This document shows positions 15,840 through 24,449 of a DNA stretch of 42,108 bases, piece after piece. The notes under the pieces were generated by a model, which was not told the origin of the DNA, searched no databases, and saw only the letters and a list, made by a program, of their open reading frames with translations. The translations under genes and the position numbers were made by a program. This stretch comes from an uncultured Sphingomonadales bacterium (GTDB taxonomy: Bacteria; Pseudomonadota; Alphaproteobacteria; Sphingomonadales; Sphingomonadaceae). The stretch is taken from contig CALMZE010000034.1 in the NCBI GenBank assembly GCA_937870585.1, positions 1 to 42,108 on the forward strand, read 5' to 3'. The first letter of the stretch is position 1. Each line of letters begins with the position of its first letter.

Positions 15840-18401
15840 TTATTTTTCCGTCTTCGCCGGAGCCTTTTTAGCGGGAGCCTTTTTCGCAGCAGGCTTCTTC
15901 GCCGCCGCCTTCTTAACCGGCGCTTTCTTCTTCCCCTTGGCCGGGCCTTTGGCAGCGCGATCGTCGATCAGTTGCGCGGCTTCTTCCAGCGTCAGGGCTT
16001 CGGGTGCGATGGTCTTGGGCAGCGTCGCGTTGGTGGTGCCATCGGTGACATAGGGGCCAAAGCGGCCTTCCATCACCTTCAGCTCAAGTTCGGTGCGCGG
16101 ATGTGCACCGAGCACTTTGAGCGGCTCGCGAGAGGCTCCACGCGCGCGACCTCCGCCAGCAGCAGCTTCCGCCAGTTTGACAACTGCGGCATTCATGCCG
16201 GTTTCGAACACGTCCTGCGTCGATTTGAGGCGGCCATATTTGCCGTCATGCGCCAGATAAGGGCCATAGCGCCCGATGCTCGCGGTGATCGGCTTGCCGG
16301 TTTCGGGATGGTCACCAATGGTGCGCGGCAGGCTCAAGAGCTTCACCGCCCAATCGAGCCCAAACTCCTCGCCCGGCACATCCTTGGGGATGGAGGCGCG
16401 CTTGGCTTCCTTGCCCTCGCCCATTTCCACATAGGGGCCAAAACGGCCTGACTTGCGGGTGATGTCTTGCCCGGTTTCGGGGTGCTGGCCCAGCACTTCC
16501 GGCCCGCTATCCGCGCCTTCGCCCGGCCCGCCGGGCTGCGCGAATTTGCGGGTATATTTGCATTCCGGATAATTGGCGCAGGCAATGAACGCGCCAAAGC
16601 GGCCGCCGCGCAGCGAGAGCTTGCCATCGGCGCAGAGCGGGCATTTGCGTGGATCGGTGCCATCTTCCTTGTCCGGGAAGAGATAAGGCGCAAGGAAGGT
16701 GTCCAGCTCGGCCGTCACTTCAGACGGCTTCTGCTCCATCACCTCGGCGGTTTTCGGTTTGAAGTCCTTCCAGAAGGCTTCGAGCACCGCCTGCCATTGC
16801 GCGCGACCGCCCGACACATCGTCGAGGCTTTCTTCGAGCCCAGCGGTGTAATCATAGGCAACATAGCGTTCGAAAAAGCGTTCGAGGAATGCCGTCACCA
16901 GCCGCCCGCTCTCATTGGGGATGAAGCGGTTCTTCTCCAGCGTCACATAGTCGCGGTCTTTGAGCACTTGCAGCACGGAGGCATAGGTGGAGGGCCGCCC
17001 GATGCCGAGCTCCTCCATCTTCTTCACAAGGCTCGCTTCGGAATAGCGCGGCGGCGGCTGGGTGAAATGCTGCTCGCTTTCGACCGTCTTCTTGGCTGGC
17101 GCGTCGCCTTCCTTCAGGCGCGGCAGGCGGCGGGATTCCTCATCGCCCTCATCGTCGCGGCCTTCTTCATAGAGGGCGAGATAGCCGGGGAAGAGCACGA
17201 CTTGCCCTGTGGCGCGCAGCCCGGTCTGGCCCGTGCCGTCCGCCAGTTCCACCGTGGTGCGTTCCAGCCGGGCAGAGGCCATCTGGCTGGCGAGTGCGCG
17301 CTTGAAGATCAGATCATAAAGGCGGGCATGATCGCCCGATGCCGCGCGGTCCTTGCTGAATTCTGTGGGGCGGATCGCTTCATGCGCTTCCTGTGCGTTC
17401 TTGGCCTTGGCCTGATATTGGCGGGGCTTGTCTGGCACATAGCTCGCGTCATAGCGGTTTGCGATAGCCCCGCGTGCAGCGGAAATGGCGCTGCCATCCA
17501 TCTGCACGCCGTCGGTTCGCATATAGGTGATGTCGCCCGCTTCATAGAGCGCCTGCGCGAGACGCATCGTGTGGCTGGCGGCAAAGCCCAGCTTGCGCGC
17601 GGCTTCCTGTTGCAGCGTGGAGGTTGTGAAGGGCGGCGGCGGATTGCGGGTGAGCGGCTTGGTCTCGACCGTCTGCACGGTGAAGCGCCCCGCTTCCACG
17701 GCGGCCTTGGCTTCGGCAGCACTGCCTGCATCACCAATCGTCAGCCGCTCGATCTTCGCGCCTTGGTGGCGAACCAAGCGGGCGATGAACGGCGTGCCGT
17801 CATGTTCCATATTGGCGATGACGGACCAATATTCCTGCGGCTTGAATGCCTCAATCTCGCGCTCGCGGTCCACAACCAGTCGCAGAGCGACCGATTGCAC
17901 GCGGCCTGCTGATTTCGCGCCCGGCAATTTGCGCCACAGCACGGGAGACAGCGTGAAACCCACCAGATAATCGAGCGCACGGCGGGCGCGATAAGCGTCG
18001 ATCAGATCATGATCCAGATCGCGCGGCTTCGTCATCGCTTCGGTGACGGCAGCTTTGGTGATGGCATTGAAGGTGACGCGCTCAACCGCTTGCGGCAGCG
18101 CCTTTTTCTTGGCGAGCACTTCCTTCACATGCCAGCTGATTGCCTCGCCTTCCCGATCAGGGTCAGTCGCCAGAATCAGTTTGTCCGCGCCCTTGGCGGC
18201 GTCGGTAATGGCCTTCAGCTGCTTGGCTTTGTCCGGGTAACTGTCCCACGTCATCGCAAAGCCGTCATCCGGATCGACGGAACCGTCCTTTGGCGGCAGA
18301 TCGCGGACATGGCCGAAGCTCGCCAGCACTGTGTGCCCGCTGCCCAGATATTTCTCGATGGTTTTCGCCTTGGCGGGGGATTCTACAATGACCAGTTTCA
18401 T
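15840..18401 (-). CDS. topA: DNA topoisomerase I (type IA)
   Basis: The 853-residue enzyme relaxes negative supercoils. It begins with the Toprim fold (KLVIVESPAKAKTIEKYLG), has the metal-binding DPDREGE at 80-86, and the active-site tyrosine Y293 in ITYMRTDGV. One four-cysteine zinc finger is seen at C587, C590, C608 and C614. It is followed by several topoisomerase C-terminal repeats recognised by GRFGPYV/GRYGPYL-like motifs, and by a Lys/Ala/Pro-rich tail that probably binds DNA unspecifically. A 12-base perfect palindrome lies 22 bases upstream of the ATG. The neighbour upstream is an unrelated secreted protein. Confidence 0.97.
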   Translation of the reverse strand: MKLVIVESPAKAKTIEKYLGSGHTVLASFGHVRDLPPKDGSVDPDDGFAMTWDSYPDKAKQLKAITDAAKGADKLILATDPDREGEAISWHVKEVLAKKKALPQAVERVTFNAITKAAVTEAMTKPRDLDHDLIDAYRARRALDYLVGFTLSPVLWRKLPGAKSAGRVQSVALRLVVDREREIEAFKPQEYWSVIANMEHDGTPFIARLVRHQGAKIERLTIGDAGSAAEAKAAVEAGRFTVQTVETKPLTRNPPPPFTTSTLQQEAARKLGFAASHTMRLAQALYEAGDITYMRTDGVQMDGSAISAARGAIANRYDASYVPDKPRQYQAKAKNAQEAHEAIRPTEFSKDRAASGDHARLYDLIFKRALASQMASARLERTTVELADGTGQTGLRATGQVVLFPGYLALYEEGRDDEGDEESRRLPRLKEGDAPAKKTVESEQHFTQPPPRYSEASLVKKMEELGIGRPSTYASVLQVLKDRDYVTLEKNRFIPNESGRLVTAFLERFFERYVAYDYTAGLEESLDDVSGGRAQWQAVLEAFWKDFKPKTAEVMEQKPSEVTAELDTFLAPYLFPDKEDGTDPRKCPLCADGKLSLRGGRFGAFIACANYPECKYTRKFAQPGGPGEGADSGPEVLGQHPETGQDITRKSGRFGPYVEMGEGKEAKRASIPKDVPGEEFGLDWAVKLLSLPRTIGDHPETGKPITASIGRYGPYLAHDGKYGRLKSTQDVFETGMNAAVVKLAEAAAGGGRARGASREPLKVLGAHPRTELELKVMEGRFGPYVTDGTTNATLPKTIAPEALTLEEAAQLIDDRAAKGPAKGKKKAPVKKAAAKKPAAKKAPAKKAPAKTEK

Positions 18402-18422
18402 GCGGCGCTTTCAGTCCTCTTA

Positions 18423-18434
18423 CGCGTATACGCG
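18423..18434. promoter_or_regulatory. Short perfect palindrome upstream of topA
   Basis: CGCGTATACGCG is a perfect 12-base palindrome 22 bases upstream of the topA start codon, in the 61-base gap to the next gene. It may be an operator or leader hairpin for topA; with its GC-rich composition a chance occurrence is also possible. Confidence 0.3.
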
Positions 18435-18462
18435 CGAGGGTGGGGAGGGGATGGCCCTCAAG

Positions 18463-18969
18463 TCAAGGGGTGGTTTTGATACGGCGAGGTGATCCCGGCG
18501 GCAGGCAGCGGCGGGCTTTGCCATAGCCTTTCAGGAAGCTGCGGCGCATCACTCCGGCATAAATCGCGGCGCGATATTCCTGCTCTGCCTTGTTGGCTCC
18601 GCTGATTTCTCGCACCAGAAATCGGAACGGGATCAGGCTGCCGATCATCCCGCCGGCCATGGTCAGGGCTGATTGCTTGCGCTTTTCATCGCGGCTCATA
18701 TCGTCCGCTTCGTCTGCATCCGGCCCCAGCACGCCATGCAGTTCGCGGACGGCGGCGATGATCTGACGGCATTTGCGCAATCCCGTCAGATCATAGGGAT
18801 TGGCCATGATCGCGGTGAGTTCGGGCGGAACATCCTTACGCTTCAGATTCACGTCAGACAGAGGTTGCGTTGCGACATCACCCACATCCTTGTCCGGCCC
18901 CGGTGTGGGGCGTTGGGCTAGGGCAGGGGCGCTGATCAGCAGCAAAGCAAAGGGGAGCAGATGTTTCAT
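18463..18969 (-). CDS. Small secreted protein of unknown function
   Basis: With the ATG at 18969 the product has 168 residues and a clear signal peptide MKHLLPFALLLISAPALAQ. An upstream in-frame ATG at 18996 would add nine residues (MHRRYPLAL) ahead of it; neither start has a strong ribosome binding site, so 18969 is chosen for the signal peptide. The mature part has two cysteines (LRKCRQI and RRCLPPG), a glycine-rich hydrophobic stretch MAGGMIGSLIPF, and a basic C-terminus. I recognise no family. It is divergent from the small helix-turn-helix-like ORF at 19049 and ends 61 bases upstream of topA. Confidence 0.75.
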   Translation of the reverse strand: MKHLLPFALLLISAPALAQRPTPGPDKDVGDVATQPLSDVNLKRKDVPPELTAIMANPYDLTGLRKCRQIIAAVRELHGVLGPDADEADDMSRDEKRKQSALTMAGGMIGSLIPFRFLVREISGANKAEQEYRAAIYAGVMRRSFLKGYGKARRCLPPGSPRRIKTTP

Positions 18970-19048
18970 GAGGGCCAGAGGGTAGCGTCTGTGCATGAAC
19001 TGTCCATGACGATAGACGCGGTGTGCGCTGTCCCGCTATGGAACGCGC

Positions 19049-19228
19049 ATGGCCGAGAAATTTGAAAAGCACAAACAACCCTGGACTGCTGCTGAGCTGG
19101 ACCGGATGCGCACGCTCGCCCGCAAGGGTGAAACCGCACGCGGCATCGCCAAGGCTATCAAGCGCAGCGAGGACTCCGTGAAGGAACGTGCCCGCGCCGA
19201 AGGATTAACACTGGGTAGCCCGCGCTAG
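19049..19228 (+). CDS. Small Myb/SANT-like helix-turn-helix protein (59 residues)
   Basis: A 59-codon ORF from ATG 19049 to TAG 19228 encodes a basic protein with the pattern PWTAAELDRMRTLARKG followed by TARGIAKAIKRSEDSVKERA. This matches a three-helix Myb/SANT-like or sigma-factor-type helix-turn-helix: Trp at the start, an aliphatic second helix and a basic recognition helix. Similar tiny proteins are frequent in alphaproteobacteria. DNA binding is inferred. The stop overlaps the convergent gene at 19225 by four bases. The start is 79 bases from the divergent secreted-protein start. No clear ribosome binding site is visible upstream. Confidence 0.7.
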   Translation: MAEKFEKHKQPWTAAELDRMRTLARKGETARGIAKAIKRSEDSVKERARAEGLTLGSPR

Positions 19229-20028
19229 GCCGCCTTGCGCCCAAAGCCCCGGACCTGAGGCATTGGAGCGGGCGCAGCAGCGGTGGCCAGCGGCCCGTCC
19301 TGCAATTGCGCGAGGCGTCTGGCGACCTTTTCGTCAAACGACTCCGTGTTCAGTTCGGTATGCTGAGGTTCAAGAGGGATCGCGGCGACGCGCGCAGCGC
19401 GGTTCTGCTCTATCCCTCTGAACAGTGGTTTGCGAAACATCCAGAGCAGGCTGAGAAGGGTGAGCAATGCACCAATGCCGCCCGCAGCATAGCCCTTCGA
19501 TCCGCCACTGGCAGAGCTTTCGTTTCCGCTTCCGCTGTCTTTATGGTCTGCGCTGAATGCGGCGACGCGCTTGGCGAAATCTGCTGAGGATTCGCCGGCC
19601 TTTCGCTCAATCATTTGCCCGGATGCAATGAGATCATCCTTGTGTTTGCGCTCTGCTGCCGACTCGTCCGCATCATAGCCGCGCCCGCCTGCTTGCGCAG
19701 CCCTGTGCGCGGCGGTCGGATCCTTGCCGAGCATTTCCGTGAGCGCGGCGATGTCTGCGTCGTCGAGCTTGGTGAAGCGGTCTCCATGATAGATCACATA
19801 GCCGCTGCGCGTGTTGCTGTTCAGCCAGCCAACATCAAAGAAGTTCCCTTGTTTCACATAGGGTTCTTCGTCAGGCAGGTTATAGACCTTTGTGATGGTT
19901 TCGCTTGATCCGCCGCCAAAGCCGCCAAAGCGGAACCTGCGCCGGGCTTCGGCTGGGGTTGCGGTCATCATCATGACGCATAAGAGCGACAAGAGAGACA
20001 CAGAAAAGGCGCGATCTATTCTGGGCAT
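19225..20028 (-). CDS. Membrane-anchored protein of unknown function
   Basis: The 267-residue protein starts with a signal peptide (MPRIDRAFSVSLLSLLCVMMMTATPAEARR), followed by a Gly/Phe/Arg-rich stretch FRFGGFGGGSS and a periplasmic domain of about 110 residues (VYNLPDEEPYVKQGNFFDVGW). A Ser/Gly-rich linker leads to one membrane helix at about 178-194 (AGGIGALLTLLSLLWMF), and a basic cytoplasmic tail follows. I recognise no family. AAGGGGG lies five bases upstream of the ATG, a strong ribosome binding site. It overlaps the small helix-turn-helix ORF at the 3' end and is divergent from the FKBP gene; the 163-base gap between them is AT-rich compared with its surroundings and should hold both promoters. 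Confidence 0.78.
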   Translation of the reverse strand: MPRIDRAFSVSLLSLLCVMMMTATPAEARRRFRFGGFGGGSSETITKVYNLPDEEPYVKQGNFFDVGWLNSNTRSGYVIYHGDRFTKLDDADIAALTEMLGKDPTAAHRAAQAGGRGYDADESAAERKHKDDLIASGQMIERKAGESSADFAKRVAAFSADHKDSGSGNESSASGGSKGYAAGGIGALLTLLSLLWMFRKPLFRGIEQNRAARVAAIPLEPQHTELNTESFDEKVARRLAQLQDGPLATAAAPAPMPQVRGFGRKAA

Positions 20029-20191
20029 ATTGCCCCCTTTTATGCATGACCAATTTTTTTTAATTGCACCTGATTACTTGATTTTCAGTGAATAGAGGCT
20101 TTTCGAACCATATTCGACTTTGTGGATCGGCTTGGAAACGGGACTGTTGCCATGACTTGTCAGGGCCGGTGAACATAGCCAGAGAGATTGG

Positions 20192-20662
20192 ATGACCAAA
20201 CGCACTGTCCCTCACTTCGTCGCGGCCATTGTGACGCTTTCTCTGTCCGCCTCGCCCTCACTGGCGCGCAAGCGGGAAGATATTCCGTTGCCGCTTAAAC
20301 AGATCGTACCGGAAAAGGTGCGTGTGTGTGCGCAGAAAACAGAGTCTGGCCTTGGCTATCGTGTGCTGCGCGCAGGAACCGGTGCGAAACCCGGCAAGCG
20401 TGATGTGCCGATGATCAGCTATATTGGCTATCTGGCGAAAACGGGCGAGGTGTTCGATCAGAACGTCAATGTGCCCATGCCCGTCAGCGGCGTGATTCCG
20501 GGCTTTGCCGAAGGGCTGCAACTCATCCCGCAGGGCGGCATCACACGCCTCTGCATCCCGTCGCGGCTTGGCTATGGCGAAGAGGGCGGCGGCCCGATCC
20601 CGCCCAATGCCGATCTGGTGTTTCAGGTGGAAATCCTGAAGGCGTCCCGCTCCGCCGAGTGA
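20192..20662 (+). CDS. Exported FKBP-type peptidyl-prolyl isomerase
   Basis: The 156-residue protein has a signal peptide (residues 1-25, cleavage near PSLARKRED) and one FKBP domain at about 55-150. Family segments seen are VPMISYIGYLAKTGEVFDQN, VIPGFAEGLQLIPQGGITRL and IPSRLGYGEEGGGPIPPNADLVFQVEIL. It should catalyse proline isomerisation in the periplasm. The expected FKBP residues (Tyr, Phe-Asp, Val-Ile, Tyr) are present by position. It ends 73 bases upstream of proS, on the same strand, and may be co-transcribed with it. Confidence 0.93.
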   Translation: MTKRTVPHFVAAIVTLSLSASPSLARKREDIPLPLKQIVPEKVRVCAQKTESGLGYRVLRAGTGAKPGKRDVPMISYIGYLAKTGEVFDQNVNVPMPVSGVIPGFAEGLQLIPQGGITRLCIPSRLGYGEEGGGPIPPNADLVFQVEILKASRSAE

Positions 20663-20735
20663 GGGTCAAGGCAGGGACAGGGCCTTGCACAACCCTGCCT
20701 TGCTCCGTCCGCGCCCCTCCGCTATCGCGCGGGCC

Positions 20736-22262
20736 ATGAAACACGCGCTCAACATCACCCGTCAGCAGAATTTCGCCGCTTGGTATCAGGAGGTCATCAG
20801 CGAGGCTGATCTGGCCGAGGAATCGGGCGTGCGCGGGTGCATGGTGATCCGGCCCTGGGGCTATGGCATCTGGGAACGCATCCAGAAGCTGATGGACGCC
20901 GAGATCAAGAAGGCGGGCGTAGAAAATTGCTACTTCCCGCTCTTCATCCCGCTTTCCTTCTTTGAGAAGGAAGCCGACCATGTGGATGGCTTTGCCAAGG
21001 AAATGGCGGTCGTTACGCATCACCGGTTGGTGAAGGGGCCAAAGGGCGGGCTAGTGCCTGATCCCGAAAGCAAACTGGAAGAGCCGCTTGTCGTTCGCCC
21101 CACATCTGAAACCGTGATTGGCGCGGCGATGAGCCGCTGGGTGCAGAGCTGGCGCGATCTGCCTTTGCTCGTCAATCAATGGGCCAATGTGGTCCGCTGG
21201 GAGATGCGCACGCGCATGTTCCTGCGCACGTCCGAATTCCTCTGGCAGGAAGGCCATACGGCGCACGCCGACCGCGAGGATGCGATGGCGGAGACGATGC
21301 GCGCGCTCGAAATGTATCGCGCATTTGCCGAAGGGCCGCTCGCCATGCCGGTCGTGGCCGGTGAAAAGCCGGAGAATGAACGCTTCCCCGGCGCGGTTGC
21401 GACCTACAGCATCGAAGCGATGATGCAGGATGGCAAAGCGTTACAGGCGGGCACCTCGCACTATCTCGGCACGGGCTTTGCCGAAGCCGCAGGCATCAAA
21501 TATCAGGATAAGGAAGGCGGCATCCAGCACGCCCACACGACCAGCTGGGGCGTGTCTACGCGATTGATCGGCGGCGTCATCATGACGCACGGCGATGATG
21601 ACGGGCTGCGTTGCCCGCCGCAGATCGCGCCGCACCAGATCGTCATCGTGCCGATGCTGCGCGATGATGAGGGTGATGCTGCGGTGATCGATTATGGCCG
21701 TGCGCTGGCGAAGGAACTCGGCGCGCTTTCAGCCTTTGGTGAACCGGTCCGCGTACTTTTCGACACCAAGGCGGTGAAGGCGCAGACCAAACGCTGGAAC
21801 TGGGTGAAGAAGGGTGCACCGATCATTGTAGAAATCGGACCGCGCGATGTGAGCGAAGGCAAGGCCGCCGTCATCCGCCGCGACCGGCTCTATCAAGACA
21901 ATGGCAAGCTGGCGACGGCCTTCACCCCGCGTGATGAGTTCGTCGCGCAGGCAGCCGGGCTGCTTGAAGAGATTCAGACCGCACTCCATGCCGAAGCCAA
22001 GGCGCGGCTCGATGGGGCGATTGCCCGCGATGTCACCGACCTCGCCAAGCACTTCAAAGGCAGCGAGGACAAGGTGGTTGGCTGGGCCGAAGTCCAATGG
22101 GCGCGGCCTACAGGTGAGGCACTGGAGAAGATTGTTGCGCGGCTGAAGGAACTGAAACTGACGATGCGCAACACGCCGATTGATGCGACGCCAGCGGATG
22201 GTGTGTGCTTCTTTACCGGTGAGAAAGCGGTTGAGCGGATCTTGATTGGGCGGACTTACTGA
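20736..22262 (+). CDS. proS: Proline--tRNA ligase, archaeal/eukaryal-type (type 3)
   Basis: This 508-residue class II synthetase charges tRNA-Pro. Signature segments are VRGCMVIRPWGYGIWERIQ, LVVRPTSETVIG (motif region), VRWEMRTRMFLRTSEFLWQ followed by EGHTAH (motif 2), and GDDDGLRCPPQIAPHQIVIV (motif 3). The typical bacterial insertion domain is absent; the sequence ends in a C-terminal ...IGRTY with terminal Tyr and a C-terminal zinc/extension domain, as in archaeal and eukaryal ProRS. Most alphaproteobacteria carry a shorter type 2 enzyme, so a replacement is suggested. The ATG at 20736 is used because the domain begins KHALNITRQQNFAAW; the frame also opens at 20685. Confidence 0.95.
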   Translation: MKHALNITRQQNFAAWYQEVISEADLAEESGVRGCMVIRPWGYGIWERIQKLMDAEIKKAGVENCYFPLFIPLSFFEKEADHVDGFAKEMAVVTHHRLVKGPKGGLVPDPESKLEEPLVVRPTSETVIGAAMSRWVQSWRDLPLLVNQWANVVRWEMRTRMFLRTSEFLWQEGHTAHADREDAMAETMRALEMYRAFAEGPLAMPVVAGEKPENERFPGAVATYSIEAMMQDGKALQAGTSHYLGTGFAEAAGIKYQDKEGGIQHAHTTSWGVSTRLIGGVIMTHGDDDGLRCPPQIAPHQIVIVPMLRDDEGDAAVIDYGRALAKELGALSAFGEPVRVLFDTKAVKAQTKRWNWVKKGAPIIVEIGPRDVSEGKAAVIRRDRLYQDNGKLATAFTPRDEFVAQAAGLLEEIQTALHAEAKARLDGAIARDVTDLAKHFKGSEDKVVGWAEVQWARPTGEALEKIVARLKELKLTMRNTPIDATPADGVCFFTGEKAVERILIGRTY

Positions 22263-22277
22263 GGGATAAAGCGCAAG

Positions 22278-22369
22278 ACCGTTCGTGCTGAGCTTGTCGA
22301 AGCACTGCTTTACTTTGGAACGCTGTACACCAGAAAGTGCAGTGCTTCGACGAGCTCAGCACGAACGGT
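22278..22369. repeat. Intergenic palindrome, CTGAGCTTGTCGAAG family
   Basis: Arms at 22278-22308 and 22339-22369 are 31-base inverted repeats with a single mismatch (T/C), reading ACCGTTCGTGCTGAGCT then the GTCGAAGCACTGC side. The loop is 30 bases. It occupies the gap between the convergent ends of proS (22262) and the histidine kinase (22391). It shares its core with the element at 15745-15831. Confidence 0.9.
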
Positions 22370-22390
22370 GTTCTGGATCGGTATATTGCC

Positions 22391-23800
22391 TCACCCCGCC
22401 AGCGGCAGCCTCAACCGCGCGAGCACGCCGCCCATATCCTCGCTCTCTTCGAGCGAAACAGTCCCGCCATAAATCTCTGCCACATCGCGCACGATGGCGA
22501 GGCCAAGGCCGGTGCCGGGCTTGGTCTGGTCCAGCCGCTCGCCGCGATTGAACAGCTTGGCGCGGTCTGCTTCGGAAAGGCCCATGCCGTCATCCTCCAC
22601 GGCAATATCGACCATTGTCGCATCGCGCGTAACGGTCACAAACACGCTGCCGCCGCCATATTTGGCCGCATTCTCAATGATGTTCCCCAGCATCTCGTCC
22701 AGATCCTGACGCTCGACGCGGGCCATGGCCTCCTTGTCGCCATCCATATCGAAGCGGACGTGCGGGTAGAGGCGCGAGACAGCGCGTTCGACTGATTCGA
22801 GGCTCGGCCAGACTTCCGCCCGGCTCTGCGCATGGCCACGCCGCCCGACAGCGCGGGCGCGGGCGAGGTGATGGTCGACCTGCCGTCGCATCGTGGTGGC
22901 TTCGCGGATCACGGTCTCGTCCAGATCGCCTGCCTTGGCGGTGGCGGCGTTCATGATGACGGTGAGCGGTGTTTTGAGCGCATGGGCCAGGTTCCCGGCA
23001 TGAGCGCGGGCTTCTTCAGCTTGCCGGTCGTTATGATCGAGCAGCGCGTTCAGCTCTTCCACCAGCGGCGCGACTTCGCTCGGCAGATGGCCTTCCTCTA
23101 CGCGCCGCAAATGACCTTGCCGCAAATCGGCGATGGAGCGGCGCAAGGATCGCAGGGGCCACAGACCATAGACAGACTGGATCGCCGCCATGGCAATCAG
23201 GCCCAGCGCAAGCACGGCAAAGCTGATCAGCAGCGTGTTGCGGATTGTGCGGATCTGCGCATCGAGCTCGCTGCGGCTTTGGGCGACCTGAAAGCGCCAG
23301 CTGACATCTGACATGGGGAGCTTGATCTCGCGCTCTGCCACGCGGACCAGACCTTCGTCATACGTCTCGAACTCGGCGCTGTCATAAACATGGATGTCCT
23401 GACCCTGCGGCAGCTTTTCGATCTTGAGTGCGCGGTCCCACAGCGAGCGCGAGCGGAACGGTTCATAGCCCGGCCCGCTGATCTGCCAGTAGAGCCCGGA
23501 ATAGACCTCCAGAAAACGCTGATCGCCGAGCGGACGGATCAGCCGCACCTCGCCCAGATCGTCAATTTCGGCAGAGGCCGCCATGGAGGTGAGGACGTAG
23601 CTCAGCCCATCATCGAAGTTGCGGGTGATGGCGCTGGTCAGCACGCGGTCCAGCGCGAAGCCGCCCGCGCTGAGCAGCAGGATGATCCACAGCGCTGCAA
23701 CGGCGATCATGCGCCGCTGCAACGATCCTGTCGGCTTGATCAGATCAGGCTGCGGGCTCTTCGAGGCTGTAGCCGAGTCCGCGGATTGTGGTGATGACAT
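22391..23800 (-). CDS. Sensor histidine kinase (PhoQ/EnvZ class)
   Basis: The 469-residue kinase has two membrane helices (about 31-50 and 187-208) flanking a periplasmic sensor of about 135 residues, then a HAMP-like linker. The dimerisation H-box is GNLAHALKTPLTVI with phospho-acceptor H273, and the ATP domain has N box NIIENAAKYG, G1 VEDDGMGL and G2 GTGLGLAIV. It is the partner of the response regulator just upstream. The start is uncertain: ATG 23800 gives a 56-base overlap with the regulator gene, while the next ATG, 23710, lies just before the first membrane helix and would avoid overlap. A longer frame opens at 23863. The sensed signal is unknown. Confidence 0.9.
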   Translation of the reverse strand: MSSPQSADSATASKSPQPDLIKPTGSLQRRMIAVAALWIILLLSAGGFALDRVLTSAITRNFDDGLSYVLTSMAASAEIDDLGEVRLIRPLGDQRFLEVYSGLYWQISGPGYEPFRSRSLWDRALKIEKLPQGQDIHVYDSAEFETYDEGLVRVAEREIKLPMSDVSWRFQVAQSRSELDAQIRTIRNTLLISFAVLALGLIAMAAIQSVYGLWPLRSLRRSIADLRQGHLRRVEEGHLPSEVAPLVEELNALLDHNDRQAEEARAHAGNLAHALKTPLTVIMNAATAKAGDLDETVIREATTMRRQVDHHLARARAVGRRGHAQSRAEVWPSLESVERAVSRLYPHVRFDMDGDKEAMARVERQDLDEMLGNIIENAAKYGGGSVFVTVTRDATMVDIAVEDDGMGLSEADRAKLFNRGERLDQTKPGTGLGLAIVRDVAEIYGGTVSLEESEDMGGVLARLRLPLAG

Positions 23801-24410
23801 TCTGGCCCAGCTTCTTGCGGATGCGCGTGACGAAAACCTCGATCGTGTTCGAATCGCGGTCAAAATCCTGATCGTAAATATGTTCGATCAGTTCGGTGCG
23901 GGAAACGACCTTGCCCTTATGGTGCATCAGGTAAGAGAGGAGCTTATACTCCTGAGCCGTCATCTTCACAGGATCGCCGGCCAGCGTAACGCGGCCAGAG
24001 CGTGTGTCGAGCCGGACTTCGCCTGCAATCAGTTCGGAGGAGGCATTGCCGGAGGCGCGGCGGATGAGTGCGCGCAGCCGGGCGATCAGTTCCTGTGCCT
24101 GAAAGGGCTTGGCGAGATAATCATCGGCCCCGGCATCCAGCCCCGCCACCTTGTCCGACCAGCTGTCGCGCGCGGTCAGCACCAGCACGGGCATCACCCG
24201 GCCTTCCTTGCGCCAGCGATCAAGCACAGTCAGCCCGTCAATTTCGGGCAAGCCGAGATCAAGGATGACGGCATCATAAGTTTCGGTGGAGCCGAGAAAA
24301 TGCCCGTCCTCCCCGTCCGTGGCGAGGTCGACGGCATAGCCAGCGCCTTCCAGCGTGGTCTTCAGCTGGTTGCCCAGAGTGGGTTCGTCTTCAACGATCA
24401 GCAGGCGCAC
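23745..24410 (-). CDS. OmpR/PhoP-type response regulator
   Basis: The 221-residue regulator has a receiver domain (residues 1-115) with acidic pocket EDE near the N-terminus, phospho-acceptor D51 in VILDLGLPE, and conserved Thr/Lys (T79 region, K101 in LAKPF). A winged-helix DNA-binding domain follows, with VKMTAQEYKLLSYLMHHKG and NTIEVFVTRIRKKLG. The start codon is GTG at 24410, directly giving MRLLIVEDE. It lies between the PepSY gene (40 bases upstream) and the kinase gene (overlapping), so the three form one operon. Confidence 0.95.
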   Translation of the reverse strand: MRLLIVEDEPTLGNQLKTTLEGAGYAVDLATDGEDGHFLGSTETYDAVILDLGLPEIDGLTVLDRWRKEGRVMPVLVLTARDSWSDKVAGLDAGADDYLAKPFQAQELIARLRALIRRASGNASSELIAGEVRLDTRSGRVTLAGDPVKMTAQEYKLLSYLMHHKGKVVSRTELIEHIYDQDFDRDSNTIEVFVTRIRKKLGQNVITTIRGLGYSLEEPAA

Positions 24411-24449
24411 TATGCGTTCCTTCGCTTGAAATGGATCGGGGGTGTTGGA

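Noticed and set aside
15840-15950. Repetitive sequence at the topA 3' end
   Set aside because: It encodes the Lys/Ala/Pro-rich tail typical of alphaproteobacterial topoisomerase I.
20041-20066. AT-rich CAATT...AATTG motif upstream of the gene at 19225
   Set aside because: The run of T makes short symmetry likely by chance; it probably belongs to a promoter region, but no hexamers could be fixed.
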